Notes under the pieces: generated by a model | Told to the model about the DNA's origin: nothing | The model's input: only the letters and a program-made list of their open reading frames with translations | The model's database searches: none | Assembly (NCBI GenBank): GCA_030537675.1 | Contig: JAUNVL010000004.1 | Location: forward strand, 3,010-64,609 | Source of the DNA: Propionibacteriaceae bacterium | Lineage (GTDB): Bacteria > Actinomycetota > Actinomycetes > Propionibacteriales > Propionibacteriaceae | DNA: 61,600 bases | Direction: 5' to 3' | Shown: piece by piece, positions 19,266-27,446 of the stretch | Layout of the letters: each line of letters begins with the position of its first letter | Position numbering within the stretch: the first letter of the stretch is position 1 | Made by a program: the position numbers and the translations under genes

Positions 19266-20006
19266 TCAGGCCACGGGCTCCTCCGCGGTGGCATCCAGCA
19301 CCCGCAGCAGCGGCGCGTAGTGGTCGCTCACTGCTGTTCGGTAACCCTCGACGTCCCCTGCTTCGGCAGCATGGAGGATGTCGCCATGGGCCTTGGCCGT
19401 CAGCTCGATGTCATCCGGGGTGGGAATGGACAGTTGCGGCAGGACGGCCGTGTGCACGTCCCAGAAGGCGGCCACGAGCTGCGAGACCATTTCCACACCC
19501 GTCTCCTTCAGCAACTGCGTGTGGAACTGACGGTCAGCGGCGGTGAACGACTCCCCCCTGTGCGCGGCCGCCACCATCTCCGACACCAGCTCGTGCAGTT
19601 CCTCATGGTGCGTGCCCTCGAAGTGTCCGACGATCCGCTCCGCATAGTTCAGGTCCAGACTCATCCGCACGTCAACCACTTCGCGAAGGGCACGAAAATC
19701 GTCGCCGGGGCTGATCACGGAGCGAAACGCCAGGGTCTCCACGAGAGGCTGCAGCGACATGGCGCCCACGAAAGTTCCCCGACCATGCTTGACCTCGACG
19801 ATGTCGAGCGTCTGCAACGTGCGGATCGCCTCCCGCACGGAGGACCGTGAAACACCCAGGCGGTCACAGAGATCCGCTTCACTCGGCAACGGATCCCCCG
19901 TTCGCAGACCATTGGACAGTATGAATCTCTTGATCTCACGGGCGGCCTCCGACGCCAGGGAACCACTGGCACGAATGCTCGTCGTGCGCGATAGATCTGG
20001 CGTCAT
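19266..20006 (-). CDS. FadR-subfamily GntR transcriptional regulator (candidate sialate regulator)
   Basis: A 246-residue protein with an N-terminal winged helix (GDPLPSEADLCDRLGVSRSSVREAIRTLQ, near residues 37-65) and a C-terminal all-helical FCD ligand domain. That domain carries the Asp and His metal ligands expected in FadR-type regulators (VDVRMSLD and two later His-containing helices). Divergently placed to the transporter-NanA-NanE operon with a palindrome in between, so it probably represses that operon and releases on a sialate-related ligand. E. coli NanR is of the same subfamily. A regulator of some other acid is not excluded. Confidence 0.82.
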   Translation of the reverse strand: MTPDLSRTTSIRASGSLASEAAREIKRFILSNGLRTGDPLPSEADLCDRLGVSRSSVREAIRTLQTLDIVEVKHGRGTFVGAMSLQPLVETLAFRSVISPGDDFRALREVVDVRMSLDLNYAERIVGHFEGTHHEELHELVSEMVAAAHRGESFTAADRQFHTQLLKETGVEMVSQLVAAFWDVHTAVLPQLSIPTPDDIELTAKAHGDILHAAEAGDVEGYRTAVSDHYAPLLRVLDATAEEPVA

Positions 20007-20067
20007 GTGCTCGTCTCCCTACAGTGGCATCGCAAATCAGACGCCTTCCGTTATCGAACCGTGATCG

Positions 20068-20133
20068 TGGCAATCGTTGCCATGAACGGTGTATGTGCAT
20101 AGTATAGACATCACGTCAGTCATCAGACGTCAG
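20068..20133 (+). promoter_or_regulatory. operator and promoter of the transporter-NanA-NanE operon
   Basis: A perfect palindrome TGGCAA-TCG-TTGCCA occupies 20068-20082. Its right half supplies TTGCCA (20077-20082) as a -35, with TAGTAT at 20100-20105 as a -10 after 17 bases. A repressor bound here would cover the -35. ACGTCAG is directly repeated at 20113-20119 and 20127-20133 downstream. AGGAG at 20142-20146 is the ribosome-binding site for the ATG at 20154. Confidence 0.55.
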
Positions 20134-20153
20134 AACAATCTAGGAGTTCAACG

Positions 20154-21800
20154 ATGCACCTCCCCGAGGAAGCCCGCATGGGCCTGTCCCGTCGTTCGTT
20201 CGTGAAGCTGATCGGGGCGACCACTGCCGCCGCCGGCATCACAGCCAGCTTGGCCGCCTGCGGCACCACCACCCCCGGTGAGACGACCGCTCCCACCGCC
20301 GGCACCGACACGAGCCCAGCGGGCAACACCCCTGCCGCATCCAATGACGGCCTGATCACAGCGGGCATCTCGTACGAGCTCGGCACCAACGGCTATGACC
20401 CCATGACCACCACGGCTGCCCTCACCCTGGCGGCCAACTGGCACACCATGGAGGGCCTCACCGAGATTCATCCCGCCACCCGTGAGGTCTACCCCGCGCT
20501 CGGCGCCGCCATGCCCACCGAAGTGGATCCCAAGACGTGGGAAGTCACGCTGCGCGAAGGTGCGGTCTTCACCAACGGCGAAGCCGTCACCGCTGACGAC
20601 GTTGTCTTCTCCTTCGAGCGCGTCATGGACGAGGCCAACCAGTCGCTGTACGTGGCCTTCCTGCCCTTCCTCGAGTCCGTGACCAAGAAGGACGACACCA
20701 CCGTCACCTTCGCGCTGAAGTACCCCTTCTCGCTGGTCCCCGAGCGCCTCTCCGTGGTCAAAATCGTCCCGAAGGCATCCGTTGAGGCCGACGCCAAGGC
20801 GTTCGATCTCGCCCCCATCGGCACCGGCGCCTACAAGATGACCGACAACGGCGCAGCGTCGCAGAAGATCGTCTTCGAGCGCAACGACGACTACAACGGC
20901 CCGCACCCGGCACTGGCATCCTCCATGACCTGGCAGATCCTTCCCGACGCCTCCACGCGCACCAACGCCATGAGCTCGGACACGGTCCAGGCCATCGACT
21001 CGGTGCCCGCCTCCGACCTCGCGACGCTGTCGCAGAGCAAGAGCGTGGCCGCGGAGCAGGGCTTCGGTCTCGTGTTCACCATGTTCAACTGTGGCTCCGC
21101 GCCGATGAGCGACGTCAAGAACCGCCAGGGTGTCATGTACGCCCTGGACTACGACCAGATCTGCTCCGTCGGCATGTCCGACCTGGCCACGCCCGCCACC
21201 GCCTTCGTGCAGAAGGAGCACCCTTCCTACAAGGAGGCCTCCGTCGTCTACACGAAGGACACGGAGAAGGCCAAGGCGCTCTTCGCCGAGACCGGACTCA
21301 CGTCGGTGCGCCTGCTGGCGTCCGACCACGACTTCTTCAGCGCAGCGCGCCCCATCATCAAGGAATCCCTGGAGGCCGCCGGTCTGACCGTCGCCTACGA
21401 GGAGAAGAAGTCCAGCGACGTCTACGCCACCATCGACGGTGCACCCGACGCGTTCGACATCGTCGTGGCGCCCGGTGACCCCTCGGTCTTCGGTGACGAC
21501 GCTGACCTGCTGCTGCGCTGGTGGTACGCCGGCGACACGTGGACCGATTCCCGCATGCACTGGAAGGGCTCCGACTCCTACAACCAGGTGCAGGAACTCC
21601 TCGACAAGGCTGGCGAGGCATCCGGTGACGAGCAGCTCGAGCTGTGGCACCAGATCTTCGACGTCATCTCGGAGAATGTCCCGCTGTACCCCATCTTCCA
21701 CCGGAAGACCCCGACTGCCTTCAACGCCGAGACGCTGCAGAACTTCATGCCGCTCGCCGTCACAGGGCTGTCGTTCGTGGACGTGTCCTCGTCCGTCTGA
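20154..21800 (+). CDS. ABC transporter substrate-binding lipoprotein, family 5 (peptide/nickel/sialate type)
   Basis: A 548-residue protein. The N-terminus combines a twin-arginine motif (SRRSFVK) with a lipobox (LAAC, Cys at residue 36), so it is likely a Tat-exported lipoprotein, then a Thr/Ala/Pro linker. The mature part has the SBP_bac_5 pattern (EGLTEIHPATREVYPALG, WEVTLREGAVFTNGE, DDVVFSFERV). Most relatives bind peptides or nickel, but Haemophilus ducreyi SatA and the Corynebacterium glutamicum SiaE type bind sialic acid. Genes for sialate breakdown follow in the same operon, so a sialic acid or derivative is the favoured ligand by context. Confidence 0.85.
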   Translation: MHLPEEARMGLSRRSFVKLIGATTAAAGITASLAACGTTTPGETTAPTAGTDTSPAGNTPAASNDGLITAGISYELGTNGYDPMTTTAALTLAANWHTMEGLTEIHPATREVYPALGAAMPTEVDPKTWEVTLREGAVFTNGEAVTADDVVFSFERVMDEANQSLYVAFLPFLESVTKKDDTTVTFALKYPFSLVPERLSVVKIVPKASVEADAKAFDLAPIGTGAYKMTDNGAASQKIVFERNDDYNGPHPALASSMTWQILPDASTRTNAMSSDTVQAIDSVPASDLATLSQSKSVAAEQGFGLVFTMFNCGSAPMSDVKNRQGVMYALDYDQICSVGMSDLATPATAFVQKEHPSYKEASVVYTKDTEKAKALFAETGLTSVRLLASDHDFFSAARPIIKESLEAAGLTVAYEEKKSSDVYATIDGAPDAFDIVVAPGDPSVFGDDADLLLRWWYAGDTWTDSRMHWKGSDSYNQVQELLDKAGEASGDEQLELWHQIFDVISENVPLYPIFHRKTPTAFNAETLQNFMPLAVTGLSFVDVSSSV

Positions 21801-21810
21801 TACTCCCGCT

Positions 21811-21849
21811 GCGGGCGGGGGCCAATTCCCCCCAAGTGCCCCCGTCCGC
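21811..21849 (+). other. stem-loop between binding-protein and permease genes
   Basis: GC-rich 12-bp stem (21811-21822 with 21838-21849, one G-U pair) around a 15-base loop, 10 bases after the binding-protein stop. There is no T run. It most likely stabilises the binding-protein mRNA or attenuates into the permease genes, as seen in other ABC operons; this is inference. Confidence 0.5.
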
Positions 21850-21911
21850 TTCGGGTCCAGCAATACTGACGTTCTACCCCTGGTGCTGACGCGTGCAAAG
21901 GAGCAACCGTC

Positions 21912-22877
21912 TTGTCCAACCTCATCCGTCTGCTCGGACGGCGCATTCTTGCGTTGCCGATCATGGTGTTCGGGGTCACGCTGCTCGTGTTCGTCGTCAT
22001 GTCGTTCTCGAGCGCCGACCCCGCCCGACTAGCGCTGGGTGAGTCCGCCAGCGCACAAGCGCTGGAGAACTACCGAGAACTGAACAACCTCAACGACCCG
22101 CTGCTCGTGCGTTTCTGGGACTACCTGACAGGGCTGGTGCAGGGCGACCTGGGCAGCTCGTTCGTCGGCGTTCCGATCTCCGACATGGTGGCCAAGTCCT
22201 TTCCCATCACGCTTCAGTTGACCTTCCTCGGCCTGGCGCTCGCCATCGTCGTCTCCACGTTGCTGGGCGTCATCGCCGCGCTGTACCGCGACCGGTGGCC
22301 CGATCAGGCCATTCGCGTGTTCTCCATCGCCAGCCTCGCGACGCCGTCCTTCTGGCTGGCTCTGCTGCTCATCCAGTGGCTCGGCAACGTGCCGGGCGGT
22401 GCCGGGCTCTTCCCCGCCGTCGTCACCGACTGGGTCCACTTCACCGACAACCCGTCCGCGTACGTGGACCAGGTGTTCCTGCCCGTGGTGGCCCTGGCCA
22501 TCCCCGTGTCGGGCTCGCTGACACGGGTGGTGCGCACAGCCATGGTGGAGGAACTGGACCGCGACTACGTCCGTACCGCCATCGGTGCGGGCATCCCCAA
22601 GCCCGTGGTCATTGGCCGCAACGTGCTGCGCAACGCACTGATCACCCCCATCACCGTGCTCGGCCTGCGGGTCGGCTACCTCATGGGTGGCGCCGTCGTC
22701 ATCGAGATGATCTTCAACATCCAGGGCATGGGCCAGTTGATCTTCCAGGGCATCACCCGCAACGACATCAACATCGTCCAGGGCGTCACCGTGACGGTGG
22801 CCATCGCCTTCATCTTCATCAACATGGTCGTGGACCTCCTCTACGTGCTCGTCAACCCGCGCATCAGGAGCGTGTGA
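21912..22877 (+). CDS. ABC transporter permease (DppB type)
   Basis: A 321-residue membrane protein with the N-terminal helix (RILALPIMVFGVTLLVFVVM) of DppB-type permeases, further helices, and a cytoplasmic EAA-type loop (DYVRTAIGAGIPKPVVIGRNVLRNAL) that contacts the ATPase. It starts at TTG with AAGGAG 8 bases upstream, a rare start codon that may lower expression relative to the binding protein. The stop overlaps the next start by one base (TGATG). Confidence 0.92.
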   Translation: MSNLIRLLGRRILALPIMVFGVTLLVFVVMSFSSADPARLALGESASAQALENYRELNNLNDPLLVRFWDYLTGLVQGDLGSSFVGVPISDMVAKSFPITLQLTFLGLALAIVVSTLLGVIAALYRDRWPDQAIRVFSIASLATPSFWLALLLIQWLGNVPGGAGLFPAVVTDWVHFTDNPSAYVDQVFLPVVALAIPVSGSLTRVVRTAMVEELDRDYVRTAIGAGIPKPVVIGRNVLRNALITPITVLGLRVGYLMGGAVVIEMIFNIQGMGQLIFQGITRNDINIVQGVTVTVAIAFIFINMVVDLLYVLVNPRIRSV

Positions 22878-24958
22878 TGCTCTCCGCCGAATCCAAGACC
22901 AAGCTCCAGACACCGGGGCTCCGCCTGCCATCGCTGAAGTCGCTGCCCGTGGGATCCCGCATCGCCCTCGTGGTGGTCGCGCTGGTGTTCCTCATGGCCA
23001 TCTTCGCGCCCCTCATCGCACCCCACTCCCCCGGCGCCTCCGGCCTGGTGCCGCCCGACAAGATCGTCTATCAGGAGATCAAGATCGAGGGCGTCGGCAT
23101 CCAGAAGCTGCCCGACAACGCCATCCCCCCGGACTCGCAGTTCTGGTTCGGTACCGACGCCAAGGGCCGCGACATCGCCTCCCGCGTCATCTTCGGCTCC
23201 CGCGTCTCCCTGATCGTCGGCCTGAGCGCCACGGGAATCGCGCTGCTCGTGGCCGCCGTGCTGGGCTCCATCGCCGCCACCGCGCGCAAGTGGGTGGCCG
23301 AGGTGCTGATGCGCATCCTCGACATCATCATGAGCTTCCCCGGCATCGCACTGGCGGCCGTGCTGGTCTCTGCGCTGGCCACCAGATTGCCCATGCTGCC
23401 GGTGGTCATCGCCTCCATCGCCTTCCTGTACGTGCCTCAACTCACCCGTGTGGTGAGGGCCAACGTGATGTCACAGTTCGGCGAGGACTACGTGTCCGCG
23501 TCGAAGGTGATGGGCGCCAGGACCTCGTGGATCCTCATCAAGCACGTGGCACGCAACTGTCTGGCCCCCATCATGGTGTTCGCCACCGTGCTGGTGGCCG
23601 ATGCCATCGTCTTCGAGGCCTCGCTGTCCTTCATCGGCACCGGCATCAGCCCCGTCAACACCCCCACGTGGGGCAACATGCTCTCCGAGGGCAAGGCACT
23701 GCTGCTGTCCGGCCACTGGTGGGCCACGTTCTTCCCGGGCCTGTTCATCCTCATCACGACGCTGTGCCTCAACATCCTCTCCGAGGGTCTCACCGATGCC
23801 ATGGCATCGCCGAGGGTCAAGGTCAAGGTCGACGTCGAGGCAGACGAGGCCGCCCTGCGCGGCGAGAAGGCTGCAGGCGGCATCGCCGCCAGCCACACTT
23901 CACAGGCCGCCTCGTTGCGCGAGCGCCTCGCCCACCTGAAGGCATCCGAGTCACGTCGAACCGATCGTCTCGTCCTGGCCAACCCGGACGCCGAGCCGCT
24001 GCTCAAGGTCATCGACCTGAGCATTTCGTTCCCCGGTGCACACGGCGAGGTCAACATCGTGGACAAGGTGTCGTTCACGGTGCGTCCCGAGGAGACGATG
24101 GGGCTGGTTGGCGAATCGGGCTGTGGCAAGTCGATCACGTCCATGGCCATCATGGGTCTGCTGCCGGAGACGGCGAAGATCACCGGCCAGATCATGTTCG
24201 ACGGCGTCGACCTGCTGAAGCTCAACCCGAAGGAACGCAACGCCCTGCGCGGCCACGAAATGGCCATGATCTACCAGGATGCGCTCAGCTCGCTGAACCC
24301 GTCGATGCTGATCCGCTCCCAGATGAAGCAGCTCACCAAGCGCGGCGGACAACGCACCGCCGAGGACCTCATGGAACTCGTGGGGCTGGACCCGGTGCGC
24401 ACGTTGAAGTCCTACCCGCACGAGCTCTCCGGCGGCCAGCGCCAGCGCGTGCTCATCGCCATGGCGCTCACCCGCAACCCCCGCCTCGTGATTGCCGACG
24501 AGCCCACCACGGCTCTGGACGTCACCGTGCAGGCACAGGTCATCGACCTGCTCAACGAGTTGCGCACCAAGCTCGGCTTCGCCATGGTGTTCGTCAGCCA
24601 CGACCTCGCCCTGGTGGCGGAAGTGGCGCACCGGATCACCGTCATGTACGCGGGCCAAGTGGTGGAGCAGGCATCCACCACGGATCTGTTGAGCGATCCA
24701 CGACACGAGTACACCCGCGGGCTGCTCGGGGCCGTGCTCTCCATCGAGGAGGGCGCCGACCGTCTGCACCAGGTGCCGGGCACCGTCCCGTCACCGAGGG
24801 AGTTCGTCGCCGGCGACCGGTTCGCACCCCGCTCGTCCCACCCGGATCTCGGCCTGACCCAACGTCCGGAACTCGTGGCTGTGAACGGCGGCGACCACCT
24901 CTTCGCCACCACCACGGAACTGCAGGATGCGCTCGCGAAGGAGGCCCAGCATGCCTGA
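22877..24958 (+). CDS. fused ABC transporter permease (DppC type) and ATP-binding protein (DppD type)
   Basis: A single 693-residue frame. Residues 1 to about 310 form a DppC-type permease (basic N-terminus, helix from about residue 27, EAA loop EDYVSASKVMGARTSWILIK). A ~60-residue linker leads to an ATPase with Walker A GESGCGKS at 412-419, signature LSGGQ at 517-521, then ADEPT and a VSHDL H-loop. No stop or shift interrupts the junction. Such fusions occur in actinobacterial family-5 transporters, including sialate systems. It provides one membrane subunit and one ATPase; the partner subunits are the genes on either side. Confidence 0.92.
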   Translation: MLSAESKTKLQTPGLRLPSLKSLPVGSRIALVVVALVFLMAIFAPLIAPHSPGASGLVPPDKIVYQEIKIEGVGIQKLPDNAIPPDSQFWFGTDAKGRDIASRVIFGSRVSLIVGLSATGIALLVAAVLGSIAATARKWVAEVLMRILDIIMSFPGIALAAVLVSALATRLPMLPVVIASIAFLYVPQLTRVVRANVMSQFGEDYVSASKVMGARTSWILIKHVARNCLAPIMVFATVLVADAIVFEASLSFIGTGISPVNTPTWGNMLSEGKALLLSGHWWATFFPGLFILITTLCLNILSEGLTDAMASPRVKVKVDVEADEAALRGEKAAGGIAASHTSQAASLRERLAHLKASESRRTDRLVLANPDAEPLLKVIDLSISFPGAHGEVNIVDKVSFTVRPEETMGLVGESGCGKSITSMAIMGLLPETAKITGQIMFDGVDLLKLNPKERNALRGHEMAMIYQDALSSLNPSMLIRSQMKQLTKRGGQRTAEDLMELVGLDPVRTLKSYPHELSGGQRQRVLIAMALTRNPRLVIADEPTTALDVTVQAQVIDLLNELRTKLGFAMVFVSHDLALVAEVAHRITVMYAGQVVEQASTTDLLSDPRHEYTRGLLGAVLSIEEGADRLHQVPGTVPSPREFVAGDRFAPRSSHPDLGLTQRPELVAVNGGDHLFATTTELQDALAKEAQHA

Positions 24959-25775
24959 GCAGACAGCTTCACAGGCCGAAACTCCCGTCATCGAGTTGCG
25001 CAACGTGCACGTGGTCCACAAGGCCCGCACCGGCAAGCTCTTCCGCCCGGACAAGGTGCACGCCGTGAACGACGTCTCCCTGAGCGTCTCGCGCGGCGAA
25101 ACCGTCGGCATCGTCGGCGAGTCCGGATGTGGCAAGTCCACCACCGCCCGGGTCATGGTGGGCCTCCAACCCGTCACCGACGGTGAGGTCCTGTTCAAGG
25201 GCGAGAAGGTGGGCAACTCCTACGCCGAGCGACGCAAGCTGGGCCGGGCTGTGTCCGTGGTCTTCCAGGACCCCGCCACGGCGCTGAACCCTCGCATGAC
25301 CGTCCGCGACACCCTCCTCGACCCATACCGGGTGCACGGCCTCAGCAACCCGGCAGACCGGTTGAAGAAGGTCAAGGAACTGCTCGAGTTGGTGGGACTT
25401 CCCCAGTCCGCCCTGGACGTGCTGCCCCGTCAGATTTCCGGTGGGCAGCGCCAGCGCGTCGCCATCGCCCGGGCCCTGACGCTGGAGCCTGACGTCATCA
25501 TCGCGGACGAGCCCACCTCCGCCCTCGACGTGTCGGTCCGCGCGCAGGTGCTGAACCTGCTGAGCGATCTGAAGGAAAGACTTGGCCTCGGCCTGGTGTT
25601 CATCAGTCACGACATCAACACGGTGCGTTTCGTCTCGGATCGCATCGGCGTCATGTATTTCGGGAAATTGGTCGAAATGGGCCCCACCGACCAGATCTTC
25701 CATCATCCGAAGGACCCCTACACCGCCACACTGCTGTCCGCAGTGCCATCCCTGCTCCAGGAGCCATCAGCATGA
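24951..25775 (+). CDS. ABC transporter ATP-binding protein (DppF type)
   Basis: A 274-residue ATPase: Walker A GESGCGKST at 56-64, signature QISGGQRQR, Walker B IIADEPTSALD and H-loop ISHDI are all intact. The C-terminal HHPKDPYTATLLSAVP element is typical of the oligopeptide family. ATG 24951 has GGAGG 6 bases upstream and overlaps the fused gene by 8 bases. It pairs with the ATPase half of the fusion. Its stop overlaps the lyase start (ATGA). Confidence 0.93.
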   Translation: MPEQTASQAETPVIELRNVHVVHKARTGKLFRPDKVHAVNDVSLSVSRGETVGIVGESGCGKSTTARVMVGLQPVTDGEVLFKGEKVGNSYAERRKLGRAVSVVFQDPATALNPRMTVRDTLLDPYRVHGLSNPADRLKKVKELLELVGLPQSALDVLPRQISGGQRQRVAIARALTLEPDVIIADEPTSALDVSVRAQVLNLLSDLKERLGLGLVFISHDINTVRFVSDRIGVMYFGKLVEMGPTDQIFHHPKDPYTATLLSAVPSLLQEPSA

Positions 25776-26695
25776 CCAAAGAATTCGTCGGTATCTACCC
25801 CCCAGTCGTCACCCCCTTCACCGCCGAGGGCGAGATTGATTTCGCCTCACTGGATCGCGTCGTGGACCATCTCATCGACGGCGGCATGCACGGACTGTTC
25901 GTCCTCGGCTCCACCGGTGAGGTGGCGTACCTGACGGATGACCAGCGTGAGAGTGTCGTGGCCGCCATTGCCGCCCGCACCGCCGGCCGCGTCCCGCTGC
26001 TGGTGGGCTGCATGGAGCAGACCGCTCCCCGCGTCATCCAGCAGGCACATCGCGCAGTGGCGGCAGGCGCCGCAGGCATCGTCGTCACAGCTCCCTTCTA
26101 TGCGCTCAACTGCGTCTCGGAGATCGCCGATCACTTCCGCATGGTGGCCGCCGCCGTGGACGTACCCGTGTTCGCCTACGACGTTCCCGTCCGTCTGGGC
26201 GGCGTCAAGCTCGTCTCCGAAATGCTGGTTGCGCTCGGCACCGAGGGCGCCATCCAGGGCGTCAAGGACTCCTCAGGCAACGATGTCGAGTTCCGTCGCC
26301 TGGTGGCGCTGAACCGGGCCGCCGGCTCCCCCCTGAAGCTGTTCACGGGCCACGAGATGGTCAACGAGGCCATGATGCTCATCGGCGCCGACGGCATGGT
26401 TCCCGGCTTCGCCAACGTGGACCCGGCCCGTTACCGCGCACTGTGGGACGCCTGCGTCGACGGCAAGTGGGAGCACGCCGTCGCCATTCAGGAGGAGATC
26501 AACGCCGAGTTCCAGATCGTGTTCAAGCCCCAGGGCCGTGGTGGCGATGGCACCGGCGTCGGTGCGTTCAAGATCGCCATGAGCCTGCTGGGCGTCATCG
26601 ACAGCCCCACCCAGCCACGACCGCTGGCGGACTTCACCGACGCGGACATCTCCGCTGTCCGTGACGTCCTGGTCAGCACGGGGCTGCTGTCATGA
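25772..26695 (+). CDS. dihydrodipicolinate synthase/N-acetylneuraminate lyase family protein (NanA-like)
   Basis: A 307-residue class I aldolase. Schiff-base Lys K165 (GVKDSSGN), catalytic Y136 (FAYDVP) and the carboxylate-binding GSTGE at 46-50 are present; K165 has the same number, and Y136 nearly the same (Y137), as in E. coli N-acetylneuraminate lyase. It lies between the ABC transporter and nanE with 4-base overlaps, so cleavage of N-acetylneuraminate to N-acetylmannosamine and pyruvate is the favoured reaction. The family also includes DapA and keto-deoxy sugar aldolases, and the KDSS segment is not diagnostic. Confidence 0.8.
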   Translation: MTKEFVGIYPPVVTPFTAEGEIDFASLDRVVDHLIDGGMHGLFVLGSTGEVAYLTDDQRESVVAAIAARTAGRVPLLVGCMEQTAPRVIQQAHRAVAAGAAGIVVTAPFYALNCVSEIADHFRMVAAAVDVPVFAYDVPVRLGGVKLVSEMLVALGTEGAIQGVKDSSGNDVEFRRLVALNRAAGSPLKLFTGHEMVNEAMMLIGADGMVPGFANVDPARYRALWDACVDGKWEHAVAIQEEINAEFQIVFKPQGRGGDGTGVGAFKIAMSLLGVIDSPTQPRPLADFTDADISAVRDVLVSTGLLS

Positions 26696-27372
26696 CCAGC
26701 CTCGTCGACGATCTGGCCGGACGACTCGTGGTGTCCTGCCAGGCGTACCCGGGCGAGCCCATGCGCGACCCCCGCACCATGTCGCAGATGGCGCAGGCGT
26801 GCGTCACCGGCGGCGCGGCTGCCATCCGTGTGCAGGGGCTGGAGGACATCCGCGCCACAGCCGCCGCCATTGATGTTCCCGTCATCGGGCTCGTCAAGGA
26901 AGGTGAGCAGGGCGTCTACATCACCCCAACGCTGGAGTTGGCCATCGCCTGCGCAAACGCGGGGGCCAGGATCGTGGCCATCGACGGCACCTCCCGTCCA
27001 CGCCCCGACGGCCTGACGTTTGCAGAAGTGGTCACCGGTCTGAAGGACAAGCATCCGGATGTGCTGGTGATGGCAGATTGCGGCTCCGTCCAGGACTGCG
27101 TTCGCTCCGAGGCTGACGGCGCAGACATCATCGGCACCACGCTCGGCGGCTACACCGGGGACCGGGTGAAGACCGTCGGCCCCGATTTCGACTTCGCCGA
27201 GCAGGCCATCAAGGCGTGCAGCAAGCCCGTGGTGGTGGAGGGCCGGGTACACACGCTCGAACACGCAGCGGCCGTGATGCGGCTCGGCGCCCACGCCGTC
27301 TGCGTCGGCACAGCCATCACGCACCCGAGCACGATCACGGGATGGTTCGCCGCCGCTGTGAAGGGCGCCTGA
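26692..27372 (+). CDS. nanE: N-acylglucosamine/N-acetylmannosamine-6-phosphate 2-epimerase
   Basis: A 226-residue TIM-barrel epimerase converting ManNAc-6-phosphate to GlcNAc-6-phosphate. The NanE motifs VSCQAYPGEPM, GLVKEG (K69), AIDGTSRPRPDG (D98) and GTTLGGYT are intact, as is EGRVHT. Overlaps the lyase stop by 4 bases and ends the operon. No ManNAc kinase, nagA or nagB is encoded nearby, so phosphorylation of ManNAc must come from elsewhere. Confidence 0.93.
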   Translation: MTSLVDDLAGRLVVSCQAYPGEPMRDPRTMSQMAQACVTGGAAAIRVQGLEDIRATAAAIDVPVIGLVKEGEQGVYITPTLELAIACANAGARIVAIDGTSRPRPDGLTFAEVVTGLKDKHPDVLVMADCGSVQDCVRSEADGADIIGTTLGGYTGDRVKTVGPDFDFAEQAIKACSKPVVVEGRVHTLEHAAAVMRLGAHAVCVGTAITHPSTITGWFAAAVKGA

Positions 27373-27380
27373 ACTTCAAC

Positions 27381-27433
27381 GTCCGCTGTTGAGAAGGTGT
27401 TGGTAGTCCAGCACTTTCTCAACAGTGACGGAC
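27381..27433. terminator. strong bidirectional hairpin between nanE and TIGR01777 gene
   Basis: Arms 27386-27403 and 27408-27425 pair over 18 bp (two G-U pairs) around the loop TAGT. A further 5 bp (GTCCG/CGGAC, 27381-27385 with 27429-27433) extend the stem after a 3-base bulge. It sits between two convergent genes. Confidence 0.75.
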
Positions 27434-27446
27434 AACCCGGTCTTCC

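Noticed and set aside
22295..22876. N-terminal extension making the transporter fusion 887 residues
   Set aside because: The first 194 codons are a shadow of the upstream permease; ATG 22877 overlaps its stop by one base.
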